DNA of 22,276 bases from contig NBAY01000178.1 in NCBI GenBank assembly GCA_002794775.1, positions 1 through 22,276 on the forward strand, read 5' to 3'. A program made the position numbers and the translations under genes. Shown here one piece after another: positions 1-9,644 of this stretch. The notes below the pieces were generated by a model, which saw only the letters and a program-made list of their open reading frames with translations, did not search any database and was not told the DNA's origin. Origin of the DNA: Porodaedalea pini. Lineage: Eukaryota > Basidiomycota > Agaricomycetes > Hymenochaetales > Hymenochaetaceae. How positions within the stretch are numbered: the stretch's first letter is position 1; every line of letters begins with the position of its first letter.

Positions 1-2
1 CC

Positions 3-101
3 ATAGCTGATATTGAAGACTTCTATCGAGACTGGACCGAGGATGAGGAGGGCAATGAAGAGGGTGAGGAGGACAATGAAGAGGAAGAGGACAATGTATG
101 A
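3..101 (+). CDS. C-terminal tail of an unidentified acidic protein (partial)
   Basis: The window opens inside an open frame that starts IADIEDFYRDW and then runs into a tail made almost only of Glu, Asp, Asn and Gly, ending at a TGA at 99-101. Only about 32 codons are visible, so neither the start nor any intron can be placed. Acidic tails like this occur on many nuclear proteins and on some fungal transposon proteins, and I cannot assign a family. The frame is supported only by the absence of stops and by the biased composition; a GA-rich stretch can imitate both. The DNA directly downstream becomes AT-rich and non-coding, which fits a gene end here. Confidence 0.4.
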   Translation: MADIEDFYRDWTEDEEGNEEGEEDNEEEEDNV

Positions 102-690
102 ATTTTGATTGAAATTTCCACTCACATTCAATCTGATACCATCCATCTTGAACAGCTATTTCTATTTTCCCTATCGTTGGTTGCATATTGTTATGTGCTA
201 TTTCAATTTCATTCTATTCCAATACTTCCATCTAATTGTCATCCACGACAACTGCTGCTAAGTGAGCTATAACTATTATATACATGAGAACCGACAGTGC
301 GCATCACCATCAATTAGAAAGCATTATAAGTAATTTCTTGCTTTTATAACTCCGACAACTCTTCCGCCGCCTTGTAATCCTGACTTTAGAATTTATTTAA
401 TTATATATAAGTCTGCAATACTTCCGCTAACTTATACTCTATTGAAAGTCTTATCATGTATTAAAATCTCTCATAAGTGTTTTGATATATTATAATTTGG
501 TATGACTGTTATGCTTTTCGGTAAGTATTATGGTGGATTGTAAGATGGAGTTCAGATTTTATTGCTCTATAATTATGCCCGAAATGATTATATGTATTAC
601 ATGTCTTTTAAGACTTATAATTGAATATAATTAGTTATAATACTCTGCAGATTTTTGTGATGTATTTGCGTCTGACATGACGCGGCACCT
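102..690. other. AT-rich gene-free stretch
   Basis: No convincing coding frame on either strand. The stretch is clearly richer in A+T than the rest of the window, especially 280-660, with many short TA-rich runs such as tttatttaattatatataag. It lies between the acidic-tail gene and the outer end of the left arm of the inverted duplication. It could be 3' flank, a decayed element or a boundary of the duplication. I see no clear terminal repeats. Confidence 0.5.
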
Positions 691-718
691 ACGTAATGCC
701 TTGGCACGAGTACAGAAG

Positions 719-1714
719 TGTATAAATCTTCCGAGTCTTCCTCTTTTTCCTTTCATGCAGCAGGTCCAAGGCCGCGACGCTCGCAATCTGCAAGATGACG
801 ACGTACTCGCTGTGTTGCTCATCCCTCATCGCGAGCGGGCTAAGGTCTGAGTATTTAAATTCCTCATTCCCATCTATAGGGAATAATATTGACTCCCAAC
901 GAGTCCGAGCACCATCGCTCGAACCACGTACCAGACATGCGCAATCCTCACAGAGTCTCTGCATAGTGGACAACAATGCATCTCCCCTGAACTGACGACT
1001 CTGTAGAAGAGGTGAGGGGGTTGAATTATCTGGGGCTGCTTGAGATGCGTGGTGGGAATCAGGTCGGTCTTTTCATTCGGGTGTCACGCCTTTCTCCGTT
1101 CGCCCGGTTGTCCACTGGCTCTTTTCCCAGTAGTGGAGAGTCCGAGGGGGTCAACCATTGTCTCAGACAGTGCCCCTCGCTTGTCGTAGATGCGGTCTTC
1201 GCTGCGTCCTCGACGTCCCGAACTTGCAGACATCGATCACGGGAGCCTCTGGCACGCGTTTACGAACCGTAGTCGGTCCGGCTTGGAGATTTTGTCACAT
1301 TTTCAGTGTGCCGATCTCTCTAGTCCACTTGTTGGACCGGCGGGATTTAGGCATCGATCCAGGCCGCTAATCCTGTATTTGGTGACGCGGTCTTCTGTGT
1401 TGAACTTGATGTACCATTTGTTTGATGGCGGATCGAGGGCACGGACGGCGGGGCTGTTGGCATATTAACGTATGGTCAATATCTTTCTGCTGGTGGATGA
1501 GATGCAGACCGAAGTGAGGATGTAGCATTCGAGGATAGGATGTACCGGTGATTTTGGAGAGGCTATCGCAACACGTGAAGTGGACCTGCCTTTGAGCTCA
1601 ATTCGCGGCACACCGATTATCGCTATATGATAGCGTCGGCGTAACTCAATTCAGACTATTCTGGACCTGCTGCACCATCAATTTTTTCCACACCTTTGAC
1701 TCTTTGAGAGTTTG
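719..1714 (+). repeat. Near-identical ~1 kb inverted repeat, left copy
   Basis: Matches the reverse complement of 13835-14832 nearly base for base. My by-eye alignment gives about 16 substitutions (14 transitions, 2 transversions) and two small indels, roughly 98% identity. Most differences cluster in about 120 bp around 990-1110. Outside the block the homology continues at much lower identity on both sides, so this is not a neat insertion. It holds an ATTTAAAT palindrome, a short dyad at 1621-1635, and an open frame on the minus strand (689-976) described with the right copy. No terminal repeats or target-site duplication are evident. Confidence 0.9.
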
Positions 1715-2303
1715 AAAGCCTGCTGTATTTCTGCAATATCACAATCTAGATCATTAATATTGTTCGCTTCTTGTGTCTTGACCGAGGTCTCAAACGTGCT
1801 ACTACTCCTCAAGGCTACGATATCAAATACGAAATTATCAGTTATTGCCATGTGAGTACCATCTCGTCAGGATATCAGTCTTGAGTCAGTGGGCTTCACG
1901 TTAATTTTACCTTTCAGTCAGCTCTCAAGTCAGTGTATGATGCTATAATCTCGCTTCTTTCGCCGCCGGCGTCGGTCATGGAAAGGATATCACAAATCAA
2001 GTAATATAATTTCAACTTCTCGTGAGTATGGAAGTCAGTATAACTTCATCCTGCAACTTTTTTCAGCTATCGCCGGACATGCCCACTTTGCAGGCAGAGC
2101 ACGAACTCGTTTCGATAGAATTAGATGGTTTATATTGCTTCCACGGCCAAGTTGAAGTAATCTCTGACTTGTAACCTTTTCGCTGACTGATGGGCTTACC
2201 TTGATCATTGAGTCGGAACCACCGAGACGCTACGTGCTTCCTCGTGGTCCACTGAGCAGTGAGCCGAGCTCATTTGCAATTGCTTCGATACTTTATAGAA
2301 TCC
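1715..2303 (+). pseudogene. Decayed gene relic shared by both arms
   Basis: No intact gene. Short plus-strand pieces look like former exons, for example a frame with VLLLLKATISN near 1795-1850, one with VMERISQI near 1976-2000, and one ending EVISDL near 2168, separated by plausible splice sites (gtgagt at about 1852, a polypyrimidine tract plus cag near 2066). Their frames do not join. The other arm (13204-13834, minus) has matching pieces such as MQNISQI and LLLQHQGY, which shows they predate the duplication. I do not recognise the family. Confidence 0.4.
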
Positions 2304-3157
2304 ATGTATCATATTATCGAAGGGCCAAAGTCTACGGAAAAGACGAAAACAAACATCGTCTTCTACGACGTTAAGGCCCGCCTTACCAATGCTGCTACAT
2401 CGCCGAATACCTGGCATGCGCGGTGAGCTTATTAGTAATCTTTTATGGCTTAATTTGCTCTGCTAACCCGCTCTGGTTTAGGCTCGTGTTGAATTACAAG
2501 CAGCTAGATTATGAGACGGTCTGGCTGGATGGACCAGACGTTGAGCCGACTTACATCGCGGCCGGCATTCCGAAGGTGGTCACCCACTCAGATGGGACCA
2601 CACGACAGAGTGCCCGCCCTCGTCGATCTCACGCGTCCGGACGCCCCAGTCCGGCTCGCCGACTCTCACGTCATCATCGACTACCTCGAGTACATATACC
2701 CAGATACCGATCCACAACGTGCGCTCTTCCCGGAAGGCACTCCTGCATTTCAAGCGCTCGCGTTCCACTACTTCCAGGAGCAAGTGCTCCCGCTGATGTT
2801 TCCGCTGATGCTGCTCAAGATAGATGCACTCCAGACAGACGGCTCGCGGACCTTGTTCCGTGCTCATTATGAAGGGATGTACGGGAAGAGTATTGAACAG
2901 GTGGTGCCAACCGGAGTGGACGGAGAGGAAGCATGGAAGGAAGTCCACGCCGCTTTCGAACGGCTCGGATCCTTTATCGAAAAGGACGAAGGACGCGGCG
3001 ACGATACGCCTTTCTTTTCCGGTCGCAACATTTGCTTCTTTGATTTGCATAAGTGATGAAACTGGGGCTTGGTGACGAGTTTGAGCAGGAGGTCGGCGGT
3101 TGTGGGAACGGTAGATGGGTCAGACTCTTGGCTGCTTGTTCGGGTTTTACGAACTAG
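2304..3157 (+). pseudogene. Glutathione S-transferase (Ure2p/FuA-like) pseudogene, left copy
   Basis: Diverged inverted copy of the intact GST gene at 12363-13203. Exon 1 homology is 2340-2422, the same 83-nt length as the right copy, with donor gtgagc at 2423; the intron is 2423-2481 and exon 2 homology is 2482-3157. The protein keeps SPNTWHARLVLNYKQ at the N-terminus and ADSHVIIDYLE in the GST_N fold. Three lesions are seen. The right copy's start ATG is AAG here (2340-2342), although an upstream in-frame ATG exists at 2304. A 2-nt deletion around 2596-2616 shifts the frame. A 16-nt deletion near 3051 puts TGA at 3054 and removes the last ~35 residues from the frame. The original stop context survives at 3155-3157. 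Function is probably lost unless a truncated product is made. Confidence 0.8.
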
Positions 3158-3340
3158 GGTATGCATCTTCAGTGTACAGTACATACATTGATACAACCGG
3201 TGTCAGCGGAGGACCTAGTTTAGTAGTTACAGACTCGGAGGTGACGATCGCGTGACAGTCTCGCGGTTGGTCACCAGCGCTAACAGGATATGTCACGTTT
3301 TTATGTCACTTCTGCCAAAGCTTTGCGTCTAATTTTCACC

Positions 3341-4550
3341 ATGCCAAACAGAGTACACCACGAACCGTTTTGGATGTTCGACGGAAACATCATACTGTCT
3401 GTCCCATCGGCAGTGAAAGACCATGACGTCCTGTTCAAGGTGCACAAGTCAGTCCTGACAAGGGAATCGATTGTCTTCTCCGATATGTTCAGTTTTCCGG
3501 ACCCAGATCCTTCAGTCGCCACATCAGAAGCCACTGAGATGTACGAGTCCTTGCCTCTTGTGTACTTGCATGATACCGCGGAAGAGTGGGAGAAGTTGTT
3601 GAATATTCTCTACAAGCCGATGTAAGTTGATTCTCAACGTGCGTACGGTCAGTATACAGTGCTTTGCCTCTAACCCCAACCTGTTTCCTTATCACAATCA
3701 GGGAATTTAGGCTCAAAAAATATGATCCGGACGTACCTGCCAACTTACGACGAAGTATCAGATGGATACAATTCGGAGACGGATCGTTGAACATATTGAA
3801 GCTGACTGGCCCTCCAATATCGCTGAGTGGGATGATTTCCAGAATATGATTGAGGATGCGGAAATTGAAGTCGCCTCCATACACGATCAGCCCCCCGAAC
3901 ACCGTCTCAAAGTTGATATGATACTTCCCGAGCCGGTCGCCGCTATCCAAATCGCACGGCGGCATAATATTCCTAGCGTCCTTCCAGCCGCGCTTTACCA
4001 CCTATCGAACATCAATCCTCAGGCTGACTACGATACCGTGCGCAGGGATGGCTACTCACAATACGGTGTGAATATTATGACTGCACGGTGGAGTCGGGTC
4101 ACAGCAGAAGATCGCCTACAAATGGAGACAGCTCTTACAAAGATGTGTCAATATGTTCATCGAGAGTGCAGTACTCTATCCAACTACTTTCGTCCCTTCG
4201 GGTTTGACATAGGAGACCGCACAGTGGTAACGGGCTGCACCTCAGAGGCTGTCTGCTACAGCAACTTTGAGCGGCTTATGCGCAACGTGGTCCTTGCGGT
4301 GCATTACGCTCGCAGCCCCCTGTTCTCATTAAAGTGCAAGGCTGATGCAGACATGCTAGCTACCGAGTTTCCGCTCTGTGAGGAATGCTTATTCGCGCGA
4401 GCCCCGGAGGAGACGCTTCTCGAGATTCGGTCCAAACTCTGGACGAAGCTACCTGAGTTCTTCGGTTGTATGTTTTCAAGAGTTGCTTTTCTTATGTGCA
4501 ATGATAACGTCGTTTACTCCGCTACAGTGACCGCGGAGCCACAGGAATGA
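3341..4550 (+). CDS. BTB/POZ domain protein gene, left copy, probably frameshifted
   Basis: Fungal-type BTB/POZ protein. Exon 1 (3341-3621) encodes the BTB fold: FWMFDGNIIL, DVLFKVHKSVLTRES, then LVYLHDTAEEWEKLLNILY. The start is set at 3341 because of its cacc context; an in-frame ATG also lies at 3290. A gtaagt donor at 3622 and a cag acceptor at 3701 frame an 80-nt intron. The downstream part, open as one frame from the ATG at 3762 to 4550 (262 aa), carries TTKYQMDTIRRRIVEHIEADW, then AAIQIARRHNIPS, and ends with a Cys pair (CEECLF) and LWTKLPEFFGC, as in Agaricomycete BTB proteins. The exon 2 frame reached by the splice meets the conserved frame only after a shift (apparent loss of 3n+1 nt between about 3737 and 3755), so a single product is doubtful. 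Such proteins usually act as dimerising adaptors. An unrecognised splice could rescue it. Confidence 0.65.
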
Positions 4551-5593
4551 GTTGTTGAACAGCTCACCAGTCTATCGAGGTCTTGTTTCGATAATCTTAT
4601 CACTTATGGTATGTTCGGCAGAACTTCTCCAAATTTAACTTCGCGCTTACTGAAGCGTCCATAATGTCCTATTGGCGACAATCACAGTCCACAAGATACT
4701 CAATCACGCGCTCACTCAACTTGCTCGCTAAGCTTTTGTCTAACGGTGCTCAAGTTTACGGTCCTACGCACCGGTACAACCCCAGGCTTCCGAACCAATA
4801 TCGTACATATGATCCCTATTGTACCTGTACCTCGTGGGTAATAAGTAACGTATGAAGACTGCAAGCCTCCTCCGAGTTCGTATCGGACGCTCTGGAACTT
4901 GAACCTTCTCCGGGGACCTTCCACCCGTTCTTCCGCCCAGCGCAATTTCACTTGTTTCCGCGGAGCCCGTCTATACATGACAATGGACTCGACGAGAACA
5001 AGAAAAACATGGGCCTTCCACGCTTAGCCTCCTTCCCGCTCCCCTTTGCGTCTCCCACACTCTCCCGAGAGTCCGAGAGTCCGAGTCATACCATAACGGC
5101 ACGAGGCATGATTCCTCGTATGTCTTTGTGGCGTCAGGGAAAACGGAGACATCGCGAAGCAAGTCGCTTCTTGCGTGGTTTTTCAACTCAGACAATAGCA
5201 TGGGGCTGAAAGGCTGCGCTAGAAGATCGTACTTGTGATTTTCATCGGCCTTCGATATACTTATTATTCCTCAGAGGCGTGGAGCTTGTGTTTCGGGTAA
5301 ATGCTGAATGCACTCTAGCTGGACGGGCCTCAATTGTTCACCCTATACCGCATGCTAATTCTATTGTGCGCAAGGAGGTTGTAGTCGCCAACCTCAGCAG
5401 TTGATGCCCTTGGATAATGCCCATGCCAAATTCTCTGTGTTCGTAAAATATCATCCAATGCCAAACGATTTGGAGATTGTAATTTTCAGATTACGGTTAC
5501 ATGTGTATACAGCGGTATAGTACTTTGAAGCAACACCAAAACCAAACAGGCGTCGAATTGTCGTTTTGTGTGGGCGTGATGCCGTAAGTTTCA
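4551..5593. other. Intergenic, no supported gene
   Basis: About 1 kb between the left BTB copy and the GA-rich tract. Several open frames under 90 codons exist on both strands, but all are rich in Arg, Ser and Thr and none resembles a domain or shows splice continuity. It includes a small local duplication (agagtccg repeated near 5068-5084). It marks the inner edge of the left arm; I could not align it to the matching region inside the right arm. Confidence 0.5.
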
Positions 5594-5960
5594 TCATAAG
5601 TCAGTCAAAGAAAGCCGAAACCCAAGAGAGAAAGACAGTCCTGAAGAAAACATGAAGGATGAATAGGCGGAGTGGTGAAGGAAACAGATAGGACGGAGCG
5701 TGAGTACGAAGCAGAGCGAGGACGATGACGGGACGATCATTGCGGTGTATAACAATATCAGCATGCAGTGTAACGGAAATGGAGTACCAAGAAATGGAAC
5801 GAGACAGAAATAAAGAAAGGAAATAGAGGAGTAAGGACAAGAGCTCGACGGAGAGAGGAAAAGAAGAGTCAGTCTGAAGAAGAGGAAAGCGGGCAAGAGA
5901 AAGAAAAAACGCGAAACAAAAACGAGAAAGAGAGAGGGTGGTCGCAAAGCGTAGCCAGAC
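5594..5960 (-). other. CT-rich tract on the sense strand of the upstream minus-strand gene
   Basis: The plus strand is strongly purine-rich here (gaga, aagaa and ggaa runs), so the minus strand is CT-rich. It lies directly downstream of the stop of the gene at 6012-6828, where a 3' UTR and termination region would be. A similar CT-rich stretch follows the Polo kinase gene at 19740-20050. The long minus-strand frame in it (Phe/Leu/Ser-rich) is explained by composition alone. Confidence 0.5.
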
Positions 5961-6011
5961 GCGCGGCGAAACTCTCAGTCCTCATCGAACTGGGATAAGG
6001 AAGACGGGTTG

Positions 6012-6828
6012 CTAATTAGCGCCCTTCTCCAGGTAAATGGCCTGCCCCGACTTGCGAAGCGCGTCGGCCGTCTCGGGAGTGTACGGCAGGATATGTGGCG
6101 CTGGCACAGATTTGCGTCCGCGTAAGGGCCCCGCAAGCACGTACACCTGAGGGTTCGGGTCGCTGCGTCTGCTCTGTTGGAGGAGGGACGATATGAGCAT
6201 GTGTCACTGTTCGCGATAAAAGAAAGAATGGGGCTGGAGAAGACGTACCATGACAATAGCGGCAGACCAGGCTGGCGTGGTTCCCGAACCGTTCGAGCAC
6301 GGCACATTCACGCATGCGAAGACTTTCTTCTGTATACGTTGAAGAGCACGTTAGAAAGTCAGAATATGGTTTCCGTTTGAAGTCACTGACCATGTCCGTG
6401 ACCTTGTCCATCATATCCTGCGCGCTGTCTGACGGGCAGAAATGAACACCGTCTCTCAGCTCGCCAACGAACGGGATGTACGTCTCAACCCATGTCTGCG
6501 GATATGACGTTCGCACGTCGTACAAATCCACCTCCATGCCGACGTGGAAGCGCTCCACGCGATGACCGACGACGACGCCCGGGATCCACGGCATCCATTC
6601 TCGGAGCCGCATGTTAAAACGCCGCACTTCGACCGAGGCGCCTAGAGGAATGGTGCGTCCGTGTGCCGAGCTCAGAGCCCCTGGGAGAACGCGCGGCGTC
6701 GTGCCCGGGGGCGGAAGCATACGAGATGGGAAGTGCGAGACCGGTGTAAGGAGCTGGGAGTGTCGGTTCTCGGAGTGCGACCCGTAGGGCGGAGACGGCA
6801 CAGGCGAAGCAGAGGGATAGACTTGCAT
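6012..6828 (-). CDS. Hypothetical protein, three exons, 226 aa
   Basis: Exons: 6391-6828, 6249-6329 and 6012-6173. Introns are 61 nt (donor gtcagt, branch-like ctgac/ctaac, acceptor tacag) and 75 nt (gtacgt...caacag). All joins keep frame and give 681 nt. The N-terminal third is Pro/Ser-rich and probably disordered (MQVYPSASPVPSPPYG). Residues about 65-125 form a compact region with IPLGASVEVRRF, WIPGVVVGH and VDLYDVRTSYPQTWVETY, which has the alternating feel of a small beta-barrel (Tudor- or SH3-like), but this is an impression and not a family match. The C-terminus has PQVYVLAGPLRG and ends YLEKGAN. I do not recognise the family. A pyrimidine-rich leader precedes the ATG. Reading through the introns gives a false 270-codon frame. 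Confidence 0.75.
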
Positions 6829-6990
6829 TATTGTGAGACAAGAGGGACGAAGTAATCCGAACTGGAGAGATGAGACGGAGACGACGGACGTCTAGAGGTG
6901 ATGCGAGGCCTTTGTGGCGCGCGAGCGAGGTCTAGAGGAGAAGACGAGAGACGGGAGAGAAGTGTGGGGATCTTCAGAATGCGTAAGTTG
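6829..6990 (-). promoter_or_regulatory. Pyrimidine-rich leader/promoter of the 6012-6828 gene
   Basis: On the minus strand the ~150 bases before the ATG are CT-rich (ctccagttcgg, cgtccctcttgtctc), ending in cacaataATG. Pyrimidine-rich stretches near transcription starts are common in filamentous fungi. No clear TATA box is seen. Position and composition are the only evidence. Confidence 0.4.
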
Positions 6991-7055
6991 CGGGCAATAA
7001 ATACGAAAGTCGAGGGCTTCTCCTCGATTGTCCTTCCGTCAAGAGTCAATCTCAA

Positions 7056-8048
7056 TTGATGCTTCTGCGCCGTTTGGTTCCGGAACCTTCAATCCGTCAT
7101 TTTGCGTTGCCAGCTTTCGGATTGGGTTTGCTTCAGTCTTTTGGTATGCTAGCATTGCCATTGTTGCATCGCGTCGCCGAACGCGGAAGAACCAAGGGCC
7201 CAAAGAGAAGACGTCGATTCTGATCGGACAAAAAAGCCAGATAGCCCGATAGGATGGGAAGTCAAGTGGAGGCAAACTGATCTGGACTGGGCAGACGCGC
7301 GGGTGCTTGGTGATAATAGCGCGGTAGACGCGTAGGCTAGTGGGCGGCGGTGCCAGACAAAAGACAAAAGGCTGGGGCTCATACGAAGACGGGCTCACTA
7401 GACCTATAGAGAGTACATGGCCTCGTGCCTGCATTCCGAAGGTCCTATTGTTATTGTCTGATCAAAGTGACCCGTAGCCGTGTCTTTGTGATAATAAGCA
7501 CTTTGATTCCACATCGTGTGACTGAGTCTGAGTCTGAAACGCTCTATCTGCATAATTAGTGTCCATTTGTCTTGACCGAGAACATTGCAAGGTGCAGGAT
7601 AGTAACAAGTTGACTCGAAGAACGCGTAGCTAGGGAGCAAAACGCATGAACGAACAGTCGGAACACGTCTCCTTCAGCTTGCCTCTTATGGTAACATTTA
7701 CTATTAATGACTCTGATCCCGTGACTCATTTTTCTCACGGATCCGATGCGGTCTTTGATTGAAAATCTGCTTGTCTTCCAACTTGATCTGAAGAGGGCCC
7801 GTCTGAGGGCTTTAGGGTCGATCCGCCTCCTAACTCCTGACTTGCATTCCTTTTTGGCCGAATATTCTTGGTTTAGGAGGTTTGTGCAATCGTGACTCAA
7901 TTCAAAATTGCCAATGCGCTACATGACCTCTCAAGAGACAACACGAAACCGACTTTCTCATGCTCAGGAAAAGTCGCCGTCAGGAGAATTCGAGAAGGAC
8001 GAAGGGACGCGTATGCTTGCGTTGGAAGATCTTTCAGCATGTCGGCGT
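7056..8048. other. Intergenic, two unplaced minus-strand open frames
   Basis: Holds a minus-strand frame with an ATG at 7434 (131 codons to 7039) and another open stretch at 7556-7900 (114 codons, starting at a TTG). The first contains PPPTSLRVYRAIITKHPRV, the second RIDPKALRRALFRSSW. Neither resembles a known family, and neither has convincing splice-linked neighbours or repeated conservation in the window. They may be chance frames or parts of a lineage-specific gene. Confidence 0.35.
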
Positions 8049-8361
8049 GCGCCACTCTCTCACCAACATTATGGAAGACTTGATTGTCTTTAGTTTTCAT
8101 CGACGGTCTTCGACTTCATCCTAATACACGGTCTGCAGCGCCAGCAGTGATTGACGCCTATAGGAATTTCATATGAACGCCCTATGAAGGCGTCTAGGCG
8201 TTCATAATCGATTGTGAATTCGAGCCGAAGGCAGACTGCTCAGGCTAATAACCACTCCGACGCATCACGGCAAAGGTGCATCGAAACAAGAGAAAGCAAG
8301 AAGCCAAGTTAAGTAACTATAACTATCTCAAGCACTTTTCCCTCCCGAGCCTCGAGGGCAC
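8049..8361 (+). repeat. 313-bp tandem duplication, unit 1
   Basis: Unit 1 of two direct repeats, offset 313 bp. Shared landmarks in the same order include tctttagttttcatcga, tggtcttcgacttcatccta (first base differs), acggtctgcagcgc, ataggaatttcatatgaa, aggcagactgct, cacggcaaaggtgcatc, gagaaagcaagaagccaagt and gcacttttccctcc. Unit 1 carries a hairpin missing from unit 2: ATGAACGCC (8173-8181) pairs with GGCGTTCAT (8197-8205) around a 15-nt loop. No coding frame runs through both units. Boundaries are good to about 10 bases. Confidence 0.85.
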
Positions 8362-8670
8362 TACCCACTCTCCCACCGACGATATGGAAGACTCGAACAT
8401 CTTTAGTTTTCATCGATGGTCTTCGACTTCATCCTAAGCGTACGGTCTGCAGCGCTAGCAGTGATTGAGTCCGATAGGAATTTCATATGAAGGCATTCAT
8501 AATCGGCTATGAATTCCAACCAAAGGCAGACTGCTTAGGCTAATAAGCACTCGAGCCGTGTTATCCGACATATCACGGCAAAGGTGCATCAAAGGCAAGA
8601 GAAAGCAAGAAGCCAAGTCAAGTAACTGTAGCTATCTCGAGCACTTTTCCCTCCTGAACCTCGAGGGCAG
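8362..8670 (+). repeat. 313-bp tandem duplication, unit 2
   Basis: Second direct copy, adjacent to unit 1. It differs by scattered substitutions, a loss of about 20 bases that removes the unit 1 hairpin (leaving tatgaaggcattcata at about 8487), and an insertion near 8550 (cgagccgtgttatccgaca). It ends at cctcgagggca, after which the sequence is unrelated to the start of unit 1. Confidence 0.85.
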
Positions 8671-9640
8671 AATTCGGATTACAGAAGCACTTGAGAAGTA
8701 CCACAAGCTGGGCCGCTGTGCCTCCACTAACAATAAGGTTCTCTTAGAAACGTCGGCGGCGTCTGCTCATACTTCTTCACTATAACATAAAAGACAAAAG
8801 GAGCGAGACGCAAAAAGATGAGGCCCGAGGCTCGATGGCCCAAAGAACGATATTTCCGCTAGAAGACTTGGTGACAATGTATCAATAACGTGTGCAGCGC
8901 GCAGTGCTCTTGTTTCTTCCCAACTTCAACATTCTTTTCAGAGCTTCTCACCGACCGGGTCCCCGATCGCGATTGAAGAGCATTTCTCCCTGCAGTCGGG
9001 ACGGAAGCACTCCATAACATGAACGCATATGTTTTAGCGCCAGGTCCCTAAACATCTGAGTCAAAATTCGACGGCCTCGAGATCCATGGACAAGGTTAAG
9101 CATGTATGCTTAAATCTTGTATCTCGAACCTTCGCCGGTTGCTTCCTTGCCCAGTCAAGCTGGAATACCAAGCCGGGACGAGTGAGACTGTGCCATGGTG
9201 ATCGTCAATGTCGACGTGTGGATGTCTAGTATGATTTCCTCGGGCTGGCGTATAGTACAAGTTAAGATACAAAGAGCTGGTCTGTACGTATGCAAATGCG
9301 AAGAGGTAGGGTGAGAAACCTAATGTGAAGAACGAAATGGAATAAATAGGTTCATAATGCGCATGCCAACATTTCCGGCCAAAAGAAGTATCGCATGTCG
9401 GTGTTGTGAGACCGGCGTCGCTTAGTGTCCGCGTTCCGATAGCCATCGCACGATGATGTCGCTGAGGAACGAGGAACGAGGCAGTGTCGAAGACACGGAG
9501 GAATGACCCAATTAGGCAATTTTTGCGTTTTTGAAGAGGCGGCGATGGAACATGAGGTATGCGACACATGCGGGACCGCGGACCGGAACGAGATTCCACA
9601 GGGATCCGCACAGATCCGAAATCCGGGATGTCGGAGGCGC
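8671..9640. other. Intergenic, small palindrome, no supported gene
   Basis: Several open frames exist, the longest on the minus strand at 9096-9611, but their composition and lack of motifs suggest chance. A perfect dyad lies at 9096-9113: TTAAGCAT and ATGCTTAA around a 2-bp centre. The segment is 3' of the ARL8-like gene, so its last few hundred bases may include that gene's 3' UTR. Confidence 0.45.
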
Positions 9641-9644
9641 ATAG

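Larger units (their letters stand above)
670..4550 (+). repeat. Left arm of a large inverted duplication
   Basis: Read on the plus strand this arm carries, in order, a ~1 kb block (719-1714), a decayed relic (1715-2303), a GST gene copy (2304-3157) and a BTB gene copy (3341-4550). The reverse complement of about 11560-14880 carries the same four items in the same order, so the two are inverted copies about 7 kb apart. Similarity is uneven: the ~1 kb block is almost identical, while the GST and BTB regions have diverged to clearly different but alignable proteins. The outer edge fades out between about 670 and 719. The inner edge is set by the end of the BTB frame. Confidence 0.8.

Noticed and set aside
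1012..1468. Overlapping plus-strand frames in the 1 kb block (and their minus-strand twins at 14081-14504).
   Set aside because: Arg/Ser-rich composition typical of shadows; the opposite strand has the more coding-like pieces. Conservation between copies is no evidence because the whole block is near identical.
719..1714. The ~1 kb block as a pair of LTRs or as a terminal inverted repeat of a DNA transposon.
   Set aside because: Homology between the arms continues past both edges at lower identity, there are no clean termini or target-site duplications, and no transposase, integrase or reverse transcriptase lies between the copies.
2580..3050. 156-codon minus-strand frame across the left GST, and similar frames antisense to the right GST.
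   Set aside because: They mirror the conserved GST reading on the other strand, which matches between the two arms at the protein level.
5594..5947. 117-codon minus-strand frame rich in Phe, Leu and Ser, resembling a membrane protein.
   Set aside because: Explained by CT-rich composition in the 3' flank of the neighbouring gene; no family resemblance.
9096..9611. 171-codon minus-strand open frame.
   Set aside because: No motif, unremarkable composition, and it lies in the probable 3' flank of the ARL8-type gene; overlapping frames of similar length exist in the same place.
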